From Clostridiales bacterium (lineage in GTDB: Bacteria; Bacillota; Clostridia; Saccharofermentanales; Saccharofermentanaceae): a stretch of DNA of 64,000 nt. The stretch spans positions 1-64,000 of the forward strand of contig JAFVDI010000003.1 in the NCBI GenBank assembly GCA_017478485.1. The letters run 5' to 3'. Both the position numbers and the translations under genes were made by a program. Below the pieces are notes generated by a model, which worked only from the letters and a program-made list of their open reading frames with translations, was not told the DNA's origin and did not search any database. Positions 35,918-44,637 of this stretch are shown here, piece by piece (within the stretch, counting starts at the first letter, position 1; the number at the start of each line of letters is the position of its first letter).

Positions 35918-37027
35918 TCACTTTTCTGAATTGTGGACGACGACCTGAGGGAACGGGATCTCGATTCCACTCTTGTCAAAGAAGACCTTGATCTCGCGGT
36001 TAAGGATACGGGGTGCCTTGTAGATGTCCTTCTCATTGACACGTGCACCGAACTTGAGAAGGACGCCGCTGTCACCCAGTTCCTGTACACCGAGATACGA
36101 GGGCTCTTCAATAAAGAGCTCCGGATACTTGGATTTGAGAGTGGGAATGTATTCCTTGATCTTGGGCTCAACAACTTCAAGATCTGTGCTGTATGAAACG
36201 CTTACTACTGTAGTTGCGAAGCTTAACGCGGTCGAACGGTTGAGGATATTCCTCAGATCTGAGTTGTTGATGATCTTGATGTTGCCGCCCATGTCTCGGA
36301 TAGCCGTGGTGCGGATACCGATGGAGTCGACAACGCCTCTGAAACCGCCGACTTCGATGATGTCGCCTACGTTGAACTGATCCTCAAATACAAGGAAGAT
36401 ACCTGTTACAAGGTCTTCTACGAGGCTCTGCGCGCCAAAGCCGATGATCAGGGCAACGATTCCGACGCTGGCCAGGATAGCCGTGAGGTTGATGCCCAAT
36501 GCCGACAGACACCAGAAGAAGCAAACGAATGCGGTTATGTAGCTTATCGCTGAATTGAGGAGGGAAAGTGCTGATTTGCCTTTGTTTGTCTTGGGGTGGA
36601 TGTGCTGGACGATGAAGCGGAAAACAGATGTTATGAGGATCATCATGAGGACGATGGCGATGATCTGGAAGAGTGTTGCCCATTTAAACGTGAAAGATCC
36701 GGAGACTTTTTCTACATCACCGAATATGTCTTTCCAGGCAGCCATTATCGTATTCTTGGCTTCAGCAGGAAGGAAGGGGATAATGCCGGGATTTGTGATG
36801 AAAAGATAGATGAGCAGGATGACCGCCCACCTTATCATCGTGGACACCTTTATTGTCTTTCCTCTGACCGTGATCTTTGACAGGTCGCGTTTTGTTGACT
36901 GCTGTTCGAGCTGGTCTTCGGACTGCAGATCAAACTGCTGATCGGATCCGGGCTGAGTCTCCTGAACCTGAGGCTGCTCGGGAACAGCGGTTACATTAGT
37001 CTTTTCAGGATTATTATTGTTTTCCAT
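35918..37027 (-). CDS. MscS-family small-conductance mechanosensitive channel
   Basis: A 369-residue channel. The cytosolic Gln/Glu-rich N-terminus (to about 45) is followed by three membrane helices; the pore helix reads LTAILASVGIVALIIGFGAQSLVEDLVTGIFLVFEDQFNVGD with the Gly/Ala pattern of MscS TM3, then IIEVGGFRGVVDSIGIRTTAIRDMGGNIKIINNS (beta domain) and a C-terminal alpha/beta domain. It opens on hypo-osmotic shock. ATG 37027 is 8 bases after AGGAGG; a TTG at 37045 is within the ribosome site. First gene of a minus-strand unit, divergent from the copper ATPase. Confidence 0.92.
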   Translation of the reverse strand: MENNNNPEKTNVTAVPEQPQVQETQPGSDQQFDLQSEDQLEQQSTKRDLSKITVRGKTIKVSTMIRWAVILLIYLFITNPGIIPFLPAEAKNTIMAAWKDIFGDVEKVSGSFTFKWATLFQIIAIVLMMILITSVFRFIVQHIHPKTNKGKSALSLLNSAISYITAFVCFFWCLSALGINLTAILASVGIVALIIGFGAQSLVEDLVTGIFLVFEDQFNVGDIIEVGGFRGVVDSIGIRTTAIRDMGGNIKIINNSDLRNILNRSTALSFATTVVSVSYSTDLEVVEPKIKEYIPTLKSKYPELFIEEPSYLGVQELGDSGVLLKFGARVNEKDIYKAPRILNREIKVFFDKSGIEIPFPQVVVHNSEK

Positions 37028-37136
37028 ACTTGCATCCTCCTGCAATACAGCGGAATTGATATCATAATCTTACAAAATATAAAATAATTTTGTGTTAACA
37101 AAGTTGAAAATAAGCAATAATTTATAAACGGATGAT

Positions 37137-37168
37137 TTGACGCAGCACACCGGTTAGGCTATCCTAAC
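37137..37168 (+). promoter_or_regulatory. copper-ATPase promoter with TTAGG-N4-CCTAA operator
   Basis: TTGACG (37137-37142), 17 bases, TATCCT (37160-37165). The perfect inverted repeat GTTAGG-CTAT-CCTAAC (37153-37168) covers the -10. It matches the DtxR/IdeR-type metal box (TTAGGTTAGCCTAA) and not the copper operators of CsoR (G/C-rich) or CopY (TACAnnTGTA). Confidence 0.6.
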
Positions 37169-37182
37169 TGCGGGGTGTGATT

Positions 37183-39666
37183 ATGGCAGAAAACAAGACG
37201 AAATTTGATGTTACGGGAATGAGCTGCGCGGCGTGTCAGGCACACGTCGAGAAAGCCGTGTCTTCGCTTGAAGGAGTTAAATCTTGTGAAGTGTCCCTTC
37301 TGACTAATTCTATGCAGGTCACGGGAAGTGTTTCTTCCGAAGAAGTTATAAGAGCAGTCGAAAACGCCGGCTACGGCGCCTCTCTTGCTGACCTTTCCGC
37401 GAAGAAAGACCCTGCTGAAAAAAACGTTCAGGACAGGGAAACATCTGCTTTGAAAAAGCGAATGATCTCATCCCTTATATTCCTTGCTGTTCTCATGTAT
37501 TTTTCCATGGGCGTAATGATGTTCGGATGGCCTGCACCTTCCGGGATAGCTCATGATCATGTTGCACTGGGCATCATAGAACTGGTGATCTCGGCAGTAA
37601 TACTCGTGATAAACGGAAGGTTCTTTACCAGCGGCCTTAAAGCCGCGCTGCATCTTGCCCCCAATATGGATACGCTTGTTGCAATGGGCTCAGGAGTATC
37701 TTTTGTATACAGTATCGCGGTATTGACCGCCATGGCATCCGGAAAAGCTCACGGCGGACTCTATTTCGAATCCGCGTCGATGATAGTAACACTCATCACG
37801 ATAGGAAAACTTCTTGAATCCATATCCAAGGGACGCACTACCGATGCGCTCAAAGGGCTTATGAAACTGGCTCCCAAGACCGCTGTGCTCATAAGGAACG
37901 GAAAAGAAGTCACGGTCGGGATCGATGAAGTTAACGTCGGTGATGTGTTTGTGGTAAGACCCGGCGGCTCTGTTCCGGTTGACGGCGTGATCATAGAAGG
38001 AAGCACGGCGATTGATGAATCAGCGCTTACGGGCGAATCGGTTCCTGTCGATAAGTCTAAAGATGACAAGGTTTCCGCTGCTACGATCAACAGGACCGGA
38101 TTCATAAAATGCAGGGCAGAGAAAGTCGGCGAGGATACAACGCTTGCCCAGATAATCAGACTTGTCACTGATGCTTCTGCATCCAAGGCACCTATCGCAA
38201 GGATCGCCGATAAGGTTTCCGGCGTTTTTGTAACAGGTGTCATTATAATTGCAGTAATTGTTTTCGTAATCTGGATGATCATCGGATCACACGTCGAGAC
38301 CGCGCTGACGCATTCGATTGCCGTACTGGTCGTCAGCTGCCCGTGCGCACTCGGACTTGCAACTCCTGTGGCGATCATGGTCGGAAGCGGCGTTTCTGCC
38401 AGGAACGGTATCCTTTTCAAGACGGCGGCATCGCTTGAAGGCGCGGGAAAAACGACCATTGCGGTATTTGACAAGACCGGTACTTTGACCAAAGGCGTAC
38501 CGGAAGTTACTGATGTTATCACAGCTGAAGGAGTTACGGAAGACGTACTCCTGAAGACCGTTTATGCTCTTGAACAGGGGAGTGAGCATCCGTTGGGAAG
38601 GGCCTGCGCTGAATTCTGCAGATCCAGGGGAATAGATGTTCTTCCCGCAGAAGACTTTTCTGCTGTTCCCGGGCTGGGATTGACGGGAAAGGTAAACGGC
38701 ATCGTCTGCAAGGCCGGCAATGCCGCTGCGGTCGGTAATGCGCTTCCCAAAGGATTTGAAAGCGTTGTTCTTAAAGTCGAGGAAGAAGGAAAGACACCGA
38801 TGTTCTTCGCTTCCGAAAAAGGCTTCCTCGGTATGGTCGCGGCCGCTGACGCTATTAGGCCAGATACACCTGAAGCGGTTCAGGAACTTAAGGACCTCGG
38901 CATCAGGGTCGTCATGCTCACAGGTGACAATGAACGAACGGCAAGGGCAGTCGGAAAAGCCGCCGGAGTTGATGAGGTTATAGCAGGCGTCCTTCCTGAC
39001 GGCAAGGAAGAGGTCATTAGAAAGCTTCAGGAACAGGGCAAAGTCATGATGGTCGGTGACGGAATAAACGATGCTCCTGCGCTTACCAGAGCGGATACGG
39101 GCGTATCTGTCGGCTCCGGAACCGACATTGCAATCGATGCTGCTGATATTGTTCTCATGAAGCCGACGCTTAAGGATGTCGCTGCCGCAATAAGACTTTC
39201 AAGGAAGACCATAAGGAACATTCACGAAAACCTTTTCTGGGCTTTCATCTATAATGTATTGCTGATACCCGTTGCAGCCGGCGCGTATTCGGCACTGGGG
39301 CTTTCGATGTCTCCGGTTTTCGGAGCGGCTGCGATGAGCATTTCTAGTTTTACGGTATGCATGAACGCATTAAGGCTTAATCTGGTGAAACTATACACGG
39401 GTAAGCCGTCAAAGACGGTCAGTGAAGAGATTACAAATGTTACGGAGGATAAAGGAATGACTAAGACAATGAAGATCGAAGGCATGATGTGCGGTCACTG
39501 CGAAGCAAGCGTCAAGAAGGCGCTTGAAGCTGTTGAAGGAGTACAGACGGCAGAGGTTTCCCATAAGGAAGGAACGGCAGTCGTAATACTTTCCGGCGCA
39601 GTTGAGGACGACGTTCTTAAGAAAGCTGTTGAGGATAAGGATTACAAGGTAATCTCGATCAGCTGA
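37183..39666 (+). CDS. copA: Cu(I)-exporting P1B-type ATPase with N- and C-terminal HMA domains
   Basis: An 827-residue membrane pump. N-terminal HMA domain with GMSCAAC (Cys15, Cys18); eight membrane helices; phosphatase motif LTGESVPV; the metal site CPC at 386-388 in SCPCALGLATP; phosphorylation DKTGT with Asp430; the hinge GDGINDAPAL; and MSISSFTVCMNALRL, which together with YNVLLIP marks the P1B-1 copper class. After a short linker, the last 69 residues form a second HMA domain (GMMCGHC, Cys770 and Cys773) equal to a CopZ chaperone. ATG 37183 is chosen; GTG 37177 is possible. Confidence 0.95.
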   Translation: MAENKTKFDVTGMSCAACQAHVEKAVSSLEGVKSCEVSLLTNSMQVTGSVSSEEVIRAVENAGYGASLADLSAKKDPAEKNVQDRETSALKKRMISSLIFLAVLMYFSMGVMMFGWPAPSGIAHDHVALGIIELVISAVILVINGRFFTSGLKAALHLAPNMDTLVAMGSGVSFVYSIAVLTAMASGKAHGGLYFESASMIVTLITIGKLLESISKGRTTDALKGLMKLAPKTAVLIRNGKEVTVGIDEVNVGDVFVVRPGGSVPVDGVIIEGSTAIDESALTGESVPVDKSKDDKVSAATINRTGFIKCRAEKVGEDTTLAQIIRLVTDASASKAPIARIADKVSGVFVTGVIIIAVIVFVIWMIIGSHVETALTHSIAVLVVSCPCALGLATPVAIMVGSGVSARNGILFKTAASLEGAGKTTIAVFDKTGTLTKGVPEVTDVITAEGVTEDVLLKTVYALEQGSEHPLGRACAEFCRSRGIDVLPAEDFSAVPGLGLTGKVNGIVCKAGNAAAVGNALPKGFESVVLKVEEEGKTPMFFASEKGFLGMVAAADAIRPDTPEAVQELKDLGIRVVMLTGDNERTARAVGKAAGVDEVIAGVLPDGKEEVIRKLQEQGKVMMVGDGINDAPALTRADTGVSVGSGTDIAIDAADIVLMKPTLKDVAAAIRLSRKTIRNIHENLFWAFIYNVLLIPVAAGAYSALGLSMSPVFGAAAMSISSFTVCMNALRLNLVKLYTGKPSKTVSEEITNVTEDKGMTKTMKIEGMMCGHCEASVKKALEAVEGVQTAEVSHKEGTAVVILSGAVEDDVLKKAVEDKDYKVISIS
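39444..39666 (+). CDS. copZ: internal in-frame translation start for a CopZ-like copper chaperone
   Basis: Inside the ATPase frame, ACGGAGG (39442-39448) is followed 8 bases later by ATG 39457, codon 759. Initiation there would give a free 69-residue HMA protein starting MTKTMKIEGMMCGHCEASVKK, the size and sequence of CopZ, with the copper pair GMMCGHC. The site spacing is better than for the ATPase's own start. Either the cell makes CopA and CopZ from one gene, or a former copA-copZ pair was fused by loss of the first stop and kept the old ribosome site. E. coli CopA gives a chaperone from its own gene by another route (frameshifting). Confidence 0.6.
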
Positions 39667-40573
39667 TCTTTCTGTAGAGCCTGTAATAAACGGCAGATAC
39701 GACGGATGCTATGAAGCCGCCGCATGAAACGTCACTCAGGAAGTGCGCTCCCAGAAACATTCTGGAAAGAAGCACGGCTATTCCTACGCAGAGTCCAAGT
39801 ACCAGTAAGAACATTTTCTTCTCTCTCAGTTTGGGATAAACGAGTCCCAGAGCAGGGAAGAGAGTCAGGTTCATGATGCTGTTGGATGTATGTCCGCTCG
39901 GGAATGATTTGAAATCATCTTTGTTGATGTTGTGTCTGGCGATAAGTTCAGCCTTGTTTTTAATGGGATCATACCACCTGTGGAATCCGACTCCTTCATG
40001 ACCTCTTGCAACGAGACGGTATCTCGGACGCGGCAGCCCCATCTTTACGAGTTCATAAAGAAAAAACGATATGGTCATGGCGGAAAGAACAAGTATCAGA
40101 TGCTTTGCAAGCAAAGCGTCTGTTCTTTTTTTGCACGCTTTGTAACCGATCGCTGAAATTGGAAGAAGACCGACGACGAGCATGATGATCATCTGGGGAA
40201 CGTTTCTTTCAACCTGCGGAAAGATGCCGCCGAGATTATTGATATCCAGTACGGAACCGCCGCATATGAGAAGTGTGACCGAGCCGAGAACGATGATAAG
40301 GGTTATATACAGAGTACGTCTTTTATGTTGTTTCGGAAGGTTTACAGCCTGGCTTAGAAGAGCTCCGAAAAAGAAAGCGTAAAATGCGCAGAAGATATAT
40401 ATCCCGACGGTCGATACTATAAGCGCCCCAAGGTCTTTATCGTGAAATAAGAACGGTGCGATCCTGTGATCGGTGAATGTTCCTATGATGAATGTCACGA
40501 CAAAGATGCAGGCCATGACAATGCATATGATGCCCGCGGTCTTATTGAACTTCAGTGTTTTCTCGTCATTCAT
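39659..40573 (-). CDS. PAP2-superfamily membrane phosphatase
   Basis: A 304-residue protein with about seven membrane helices. The three phosphatase motifs are present: KMGLPRPRYR (K-x6-RP type), FPSGHTSNS with the catalytic His, and SRMFLGAHFLSDV (S-R-x5-H-x3-D). Such enzymes dephosphorylate lipid phosphates, for instance undecaprenyl diphosphate or phosphatidate. Its ATG overlaps the metH stop, so it is the tail gene of the met operon though unrelated in function; it overlaps copA by 8 bases convergently. Confidence 0.88.
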   Translation of the reverse strand: MNDEKTLKFNKTAGIICIVMACIFVVTFIIGTFTDHRIAPFLFHDKDLGALIVSTVGIYIFCAFYAFFFGALLSQAVNLPKQHKRRTLYITLIIVLGSVTLLICGGSVLDINNLGGIFPQVERNVPQMIIMLVVGLLPISAIGYKACKKRTDALLAKHLILVLSAMTISFFLYELVKMGLPRPRYRLVARGHEGVGFHRWYDPIKNKAELIARHNINKDDFKSFPSGHTSNSIMNLTLFPALGLVYPKLREKKMFLLVLGLCVGIAVLLSRMFLGAHFLSDVSCGGFIASVVSAVYYRLYRKIS

Positions 40574-42990
40574 GATTGAACTCCAAATACTTCGTCGCAG
40601 TACCTTACGGTCTGCATGGCGTCTTTTGAGTAAGCGTCCGCGCCTATCTGATCGGCATATTCCTGCGTCATTACAGCGCCGCCGACCACAACTTTCGTAT
40701 CAGGCTTTTTCATGCGGAGGAGCTTGATTGTTTCTTCCATCGAAACAACGGTCGTGGTCATCAGAGCGGACAGTCCGACGACTTTTACGTCATCCTTGAT
40801 CGCTGCGTCCACGATAGTCTCGGGAGCCACGTCTTTTCCGAGATCGATAACGTCGTAGCCGTAGTTTTCGAGCATGACCTTAACGATGTTCTTGCCGATA
40901 TCGTGTATGTCGCCTTTGACGGTGGCAAGAATTACCTTCCCTTTGACCTGGCGGGGCTTGCCGGCCATTGCCTTCTTGACGACCTCGAATGCTGCCTTTG
41001 CGGCATCTGCGCTCATGAGAAGCTGGGGAAGGAATACGGTGCCTTTTTCAAAGCCCTTGCCGACCTTGTCGAGTGCGGGGATGAGTTCCGCATTGATCAT
41101 CTCGAGAGGTTCGCCGCCCTGTGCTATGCCTTCTTCCATGGCTTCAGCCGCACGTCCCGTGACACCACGCTCGATCGCTTCCGAAAGTGAAAGCTTCGAG
41201 CTGCCTGTTGAAGCTGAAGATGCAGCTCCTGAAGCACCTGCGGTCGCACCGCCGAATGTTCCGTCTGATTTGTATTCAGAGTATGCATTGATGAAATTCA
41301 GGCACTGGGGATCCTTGTTCATCAGAGCGCAGTATGAGCGGTAAGATGCCATCATGTGGTCGTTGCAAGGATTTATGATCGCGCAGGAAAGACCGTTCTG
41401 CATTGCCATTGTAAGGAAATGTGCAGTGATGAGTTCTCTCGCAGGAAGACCGAACGAAATGTTGGATACGCCCAGTATCGAATGACCGTTAAATTCATCT
41501 CTGATCCTGCGTACGGTATCGAGTGTGACGATCGCTGAAGTTGAATCTGAAGAGACCGTCATGGCAAGACCGTCGATAACGATGTCATCTCTTGAAATGC
41601 CGTATTCGTCTGCGGCTTCATAGATCTTTTTCGCTACGGCGATCCTTCCGTCAGAGGTCTCGGGGATACCGTCCTCGTCAAGAGGGAGACCGACGAGAAC
41701 GCCGCCGTATTTGGCGACAAGCGGCATTACGGCTTCGATTACCTCACGCTTGCCGTTTACGGAGTTGATCATCGGCTTGCCGTTATATATCCTCATTCCG
41801 CGTTCCAACGCTTCGATGTCGGTGGTATCGAGCTGGAGCGGAAGGGAGGTGACGGACTGGAGCTTGAATACGATGTTCTCCATCATGGCAGGTTCATCGA
41901 TCTCAGGCAGACCTACGTTTACGTCAAGGATATGCGCGCCTGATTCTTCCTGCTTCAATCCTTCGGTGAGGATGTAATCAACATCGTTATCTCGGAGAGC
42001 CTGCTTGAATCTCTTTTTGCCGGTTGGATTTATGCGCTCGCCGATTATCACGGGTTTGGGACCGATCTCAACGCATTCGGAAAAGCTCGTAACATAAGTT
42101 CCGTGCTTCTTTACCGGTTCGGCGAATGGAAGTGGAGATACTTCTTTTATCAGCGCAGCCATGTGCGCGGGAGTGGTTCCGCAGCATCCGCCCATTACGT
42201 GAACACCGAGTCCTGCGATCTCTTTCATTATCGAACTGAATTCTTCCGGTCCGACATCGAAAACGGTCCTGCCGCCTTCGGTGCGGGGAAGTCCGGCATT
42301 GGGGTTAACGACGATTGGCAGGGAACAGCATGCTGCAAGGCGTTTTACGATGGGGATCATCTTGTCGGGACCGAAGCCACAGTTGACACCGATAGCATCG
42401 ACTTTGAGTCCTTCGAGCATTGCGACTGTACCTTCGATGCTTCCGCCTGTTAAGAGCTTTCCGCTCTCGTCATAAACAGTGGTAACGATGACGGGAAGAT
42501 CGCATGTCTCATGAGCCGCGATGACTGCAGCCTTGGCTTCGTATGAATCGCTCATCGTCTCTATAAGGACGAGGTCTCCGCCGGCTTCTGCGCCTGCTTT
42601 TATCATTTCCGAAAAGACCCTGACGGCATCGTTGAATGCAAGGTCTCCCATGGGAGCAAGAAGTTTTCCGGTTGGACCGATATCGATCGCGACATATGCG
42701 TCACCGTCTCTGCCTGCTTCGTGTCTTGCTTCCTGACAGATCTTTACGGCTGCGGTGACGACTTCGGCCACATTGTCGTATTTGAAGGAATTGGCACCGA
42801 AAGTGTTTGTGTTGACGATATTGCATCCTGCTTCAAAATAGGAACGCGCAACATCCTTGATATCGTCACGGCGTGTGAGATTCCAAGTCTCGGGGAGTTC
42901 TCCGCCTTTAAGACCTTTCTCCTGAAGGATCGTGCCTGTTCCGCCGTCGCAGAAAAGCCATTCTTTTCCAAGCCGTTCTCTAAGTGACAT
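40570..42990 (-). CDS. metH: cobalamin-dependent methionine synthase without reactivation domain
   Basis: An 806-residue three-domain enzyme that methylates homocysteine using methyl-tetrahydrofolate and B12. Domain order: homocysteine-binding barrel (WLFCDGGTGTILQEKGL; zinc ligands VNCGFG and GGCCGTTPAHM), pterin-binding barrel (GERINPTGKKRFKQAL, VNVGLPEIDEP), a Ser/Ala-rich linker, the helical cap and the B12 domain with KGDIHDIGKN holding the cobalt-binding His. The roughly 350-residue SAM-dependent activation domain of the E. coli enzyme (1227 residues) is absent; it is encoded by the gene just upstream. Confidence 0.95.
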   Translation of the reverse strand: MSLRERLGKEWLFCDGGTGTILQEKGLKGGELPETWNLTRRDDIKDVARSYFEAGCNIVNTNTFGANSFKYDNVAEVVTAAVKICQEARHEAGRDGDAYVAIDIGPTGKLLAPMGDLAFNDAVRVFSEMIKAGAEAGGDLVLIETMSDSYEAKAAVIAAHETCDLPVIVTTVYDESGKLLTGGSIEGTVAMLEGLKVDAIGVNCGFGPDKMIPIVKRLAACCSLPIVVNPNAGLPRTEGGRTVFDVGPEEFSSIMKEIAGLGVHVMGGCCGTTPAHMAALIKEVSPLPFAEPVKKHGTYVTSFSECVEIGPKPVIIGERINPTGKKRFKQALRDNDVDYILTEGLKQEESGAHILDVNVGLPEIDEPAMMENIVFKLQSVTSLPLQLDTTDIEALERGMRIYNGKPMINSVNGKREVIEAVMPLVAKYGGVLVGLPLDEDGIPETSDGRIAVAKKIYEAADEYGISRDDIVIDGLAMTVSSDSTSAIVTLDTVRRIRDEFNGHSILGVSNISFGLPARELITAHFLTMAMQNGLSCAIINPCNDHMMASYRSYCALMNKDPQCLNFINAYSEYKSDGTFGGATAGASGAASSASTGSSKLSLSEAIERGVTGRAAEAMEEGIAQGGEPLEMINAELIPALDKVGKGFEKGTVFLPQLLMSADAAKAAFEVVKKAMAGKPRQVKGKVILATVKGDIHDIGKNIVKVMLENYGYDVIDLGKDVAPETIVDAAIKDDVKVVGLSALMTTTVVSMEETIKLLRMKKPDTKVVVGGAVMTQEYADQIGADAYSKDAMQTVRYCDEVFGVQS

Positions 42991-42993
42991 AAA

Positions 42994-43656
42994 TTATTCC
43001 TTTCTCGAAAAAGCACATGTGGCAGACATCGTGCATAACTCGCAACCCTGTTTTATGCAGGGGAGTTTGTTCGGCGAAAACCCGATCACTGCGGTAACTG
43101 ACTTTGTCGGTACCATAAGAAGCGAATCGGTCAGCTCTATGCCGGTGTTCTTTGTGACATCCAGTAGCCTGAACCAGTCTTTCTGGTGTTCTATTGAGAG
43201 GTCGCCGTATCCCGGTGAGAACCTTGGACGCGCGAAAAGCCCCTTTGCCCCATATTCGTTTTTGATATTCTCGTTTATCATGTCGCAGTATGCTTCTATG
43301 GCAGCCGCACCTGCAGCCTGACAGCATGACGCGTATGCAGAAGAAGTAACCGCTGCACGCTTGACGAGCATGTCGCATGAAGGTCCCGCAGTTGCCGCGA
43401 AAAGAACGCAGCATGTGCAGCCTGTGAGATTTCTTGCAAGTGCCCGGCTTTCTATCGTGACATCGGCGATCCTGACAGAAGAACTGCTGACGCTGACAGG
43501 GAACTCCCTGGCGACATATTTGGGCGAGCAGTCCTTCTCAAGAGAGCTGACAGCCTTTTTCACCATGGCGTCAGTTTCAGGAGATGTCTCGACCGGGCCT
43601 CTGTAGCCCATATAGCGTCTGACTTCGTTTTCGGGGATCGTTACTCCTAAAGGCAT
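42994..43656 (-). CDS. methionine synthase reactivation-domain protein
   Basis: A 220-residue separate version of the MetH activation domain. The SAM-binding signature RPRFSPGYGDLSIEHQKDWF (about 143-162) is intact, and the C-terminal Cys-rich KLPCIKQGCELCTMSATCAF is typical of the stand-alone clostridial form. With a flavodoxin or ferredoxin it would return oxidised cob(II)alamin of MetH to the methylated state. The stop lies 3 bases before metH, so the two are translated together. Confidence 0.9.
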   Translation of the reverse strand: MPLGVTIPENEVRRYMGYRGPVETSPETDAMVKKAVSSLEKDCSPKYVAREFPVSVSSSSVRIADVTIESRALARNLTGCTCCVLFAATAGPSCDMLVKRAAVTSSAYASCCQAAGAAAIEAYCDMINENIKNEYGAKGLFARPRFSPGYGDLSIEHQKDWFRLLDVTKNTGIELTDSLLMVPTKSVTAVIGFSPNKLPCIKQGCELCTMSATCAFSRKE

Positions 43657-43666
43657 TTCTTACCTC

Positions 43667-44530
43667 TTACCCGATTATGCCGCTGAGCATAGTGAGTATG
43701 TCTTTTGCAACGTCAGGTTTGTTCATTGAGTATACGTGGATATGTGTGACGCCGTTTGCGATGAGATCGATTATCTGTTCGCATGCATAGACGATCCCTG
43801 CCTGGCGCATAGCAGCCGGGTCATCGCCGAATCTGTCAACAATCGCCCTGAATCTTTCGGGAACACTGGTTCCGGAAAGTGCGACAGAGCGTGAAAGCTG
43901 CCTGGCGGTCGTTATCGGCATGATGCCGGGAAGGACGGGAACATTGATACCCTTATCCTTGATGCGGTACAGGAAGTTATAGAAGATGTTATTGTCGAAA
44001 AACATCTGCGTCGTAAGGAAATCGCAGCCTGCATCGACTTTGAGCTTGAGATAATTGATGTCGTCTGACTTGTGCTCGCACTCGATGTGTCCTTCGGGAT
44101 AGCAGGCTCCGCCGATGCATATGTCGGGATCTATTGATATGATGTCAGCGATGAGGTCGGAAGCGTGCTTGTAGTCATTGCAGATGATTCCGTCCTTGGG
44201 AAGGTCGCCTCTCAAAGCCATTATGTTATCGATGTTGTTCTCGTGGATCTGCTCAAGCATCGATCTTACGTGTTCTTTAGTCGAAGCAACGCAGGTGAGA
44301 TGTGGAAGGACGGGAACGTTATGAAGATTGGTGATGTCGGATGCGACTTCGACAGTAAGCTTGCTGGTCGATCCGCCGGCACCGTAGGTAACCGACATGA
44401 ATGAAGGGCTCATAGCGGCGATCGCACCGGCTGCAGCCTTAACGGATTCAAGGCCTGATTCCTGTTTCGGAGGGAATACCTCAAAGGAAATGGTGGGTCT
44501 GTCGTTGCTCAATATATCGGTAATCTTCAT
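43667..44530 (-). CDS. metF: 5,10-methylenetetrahydrofolate reductase
   Basis: A 287-residue flavin enzyme that makes the methyl donor for MetH. Seen: the N-terminal ISFEVFPPKQESGLESV, MSVTYGAGGSTSKLTVEVA, the FAD-site ALRGDLPKDG, the CIGGACYPEGHIE segment and FLTTQMFFDNNIFYNFL, all standard for MetF. It is first of the four-gene minus operon metF, reactivation protein, metH, PAP2. The length (about 290) is normal. No SAM riboswitch is visible in the 107-base upstream gap. Confidence 0.95.
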   Translation of the reverse strand: MKITDILSNDRPTISFEVFPPKQESGLESVKAAAGAIAAMSPSFMSVTYGAGGSTSKLTVEVASDITNLHNVPVLPHLTCVASTKEHVRSMLEQIHENNIDNIMALRGDLPKDGIICNDYKHASDLIADIISIDPDICIGGACYPEGHIECEHKSDDINYLKLKVDAGCDFLTTQMFFDNNIFYNFLYRIKDKGINVPVLPGIMPITTARQLSRSVALSGTSVPERFRAIVDRFGDDPAAMRQAGIVYACEQIIDLIANGVTHIHVYSMNKPDVAKDILTMLSGIIG

Positions 44531-44637
44531 AGAATACAGCCTTTCAAACTTTATTTTATTGATAACTTATAGAGTATACCGCAAATTTTAAAATGATATA
44601 TAATTGCTTTGATTTTTGAAACACAAGGAGAAAAGAA

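Noticed and set aside
39400..39470. programmed frameshift in the copper ATPase as in E. coli copA
   Set aside because: No slippery heptamer with a downstream stop in the shifted frame was seen near the first HMA domain; the C-terminal in-frame start is the visible signal.
44531..44637. possible SAM or cobalamin riboswitch between metF and the importer genes
   Set aside because: The gap is only 107 bases, AT-rich, and shows neither the conserved cores nor stable long-range helices expected of these riboswitches.
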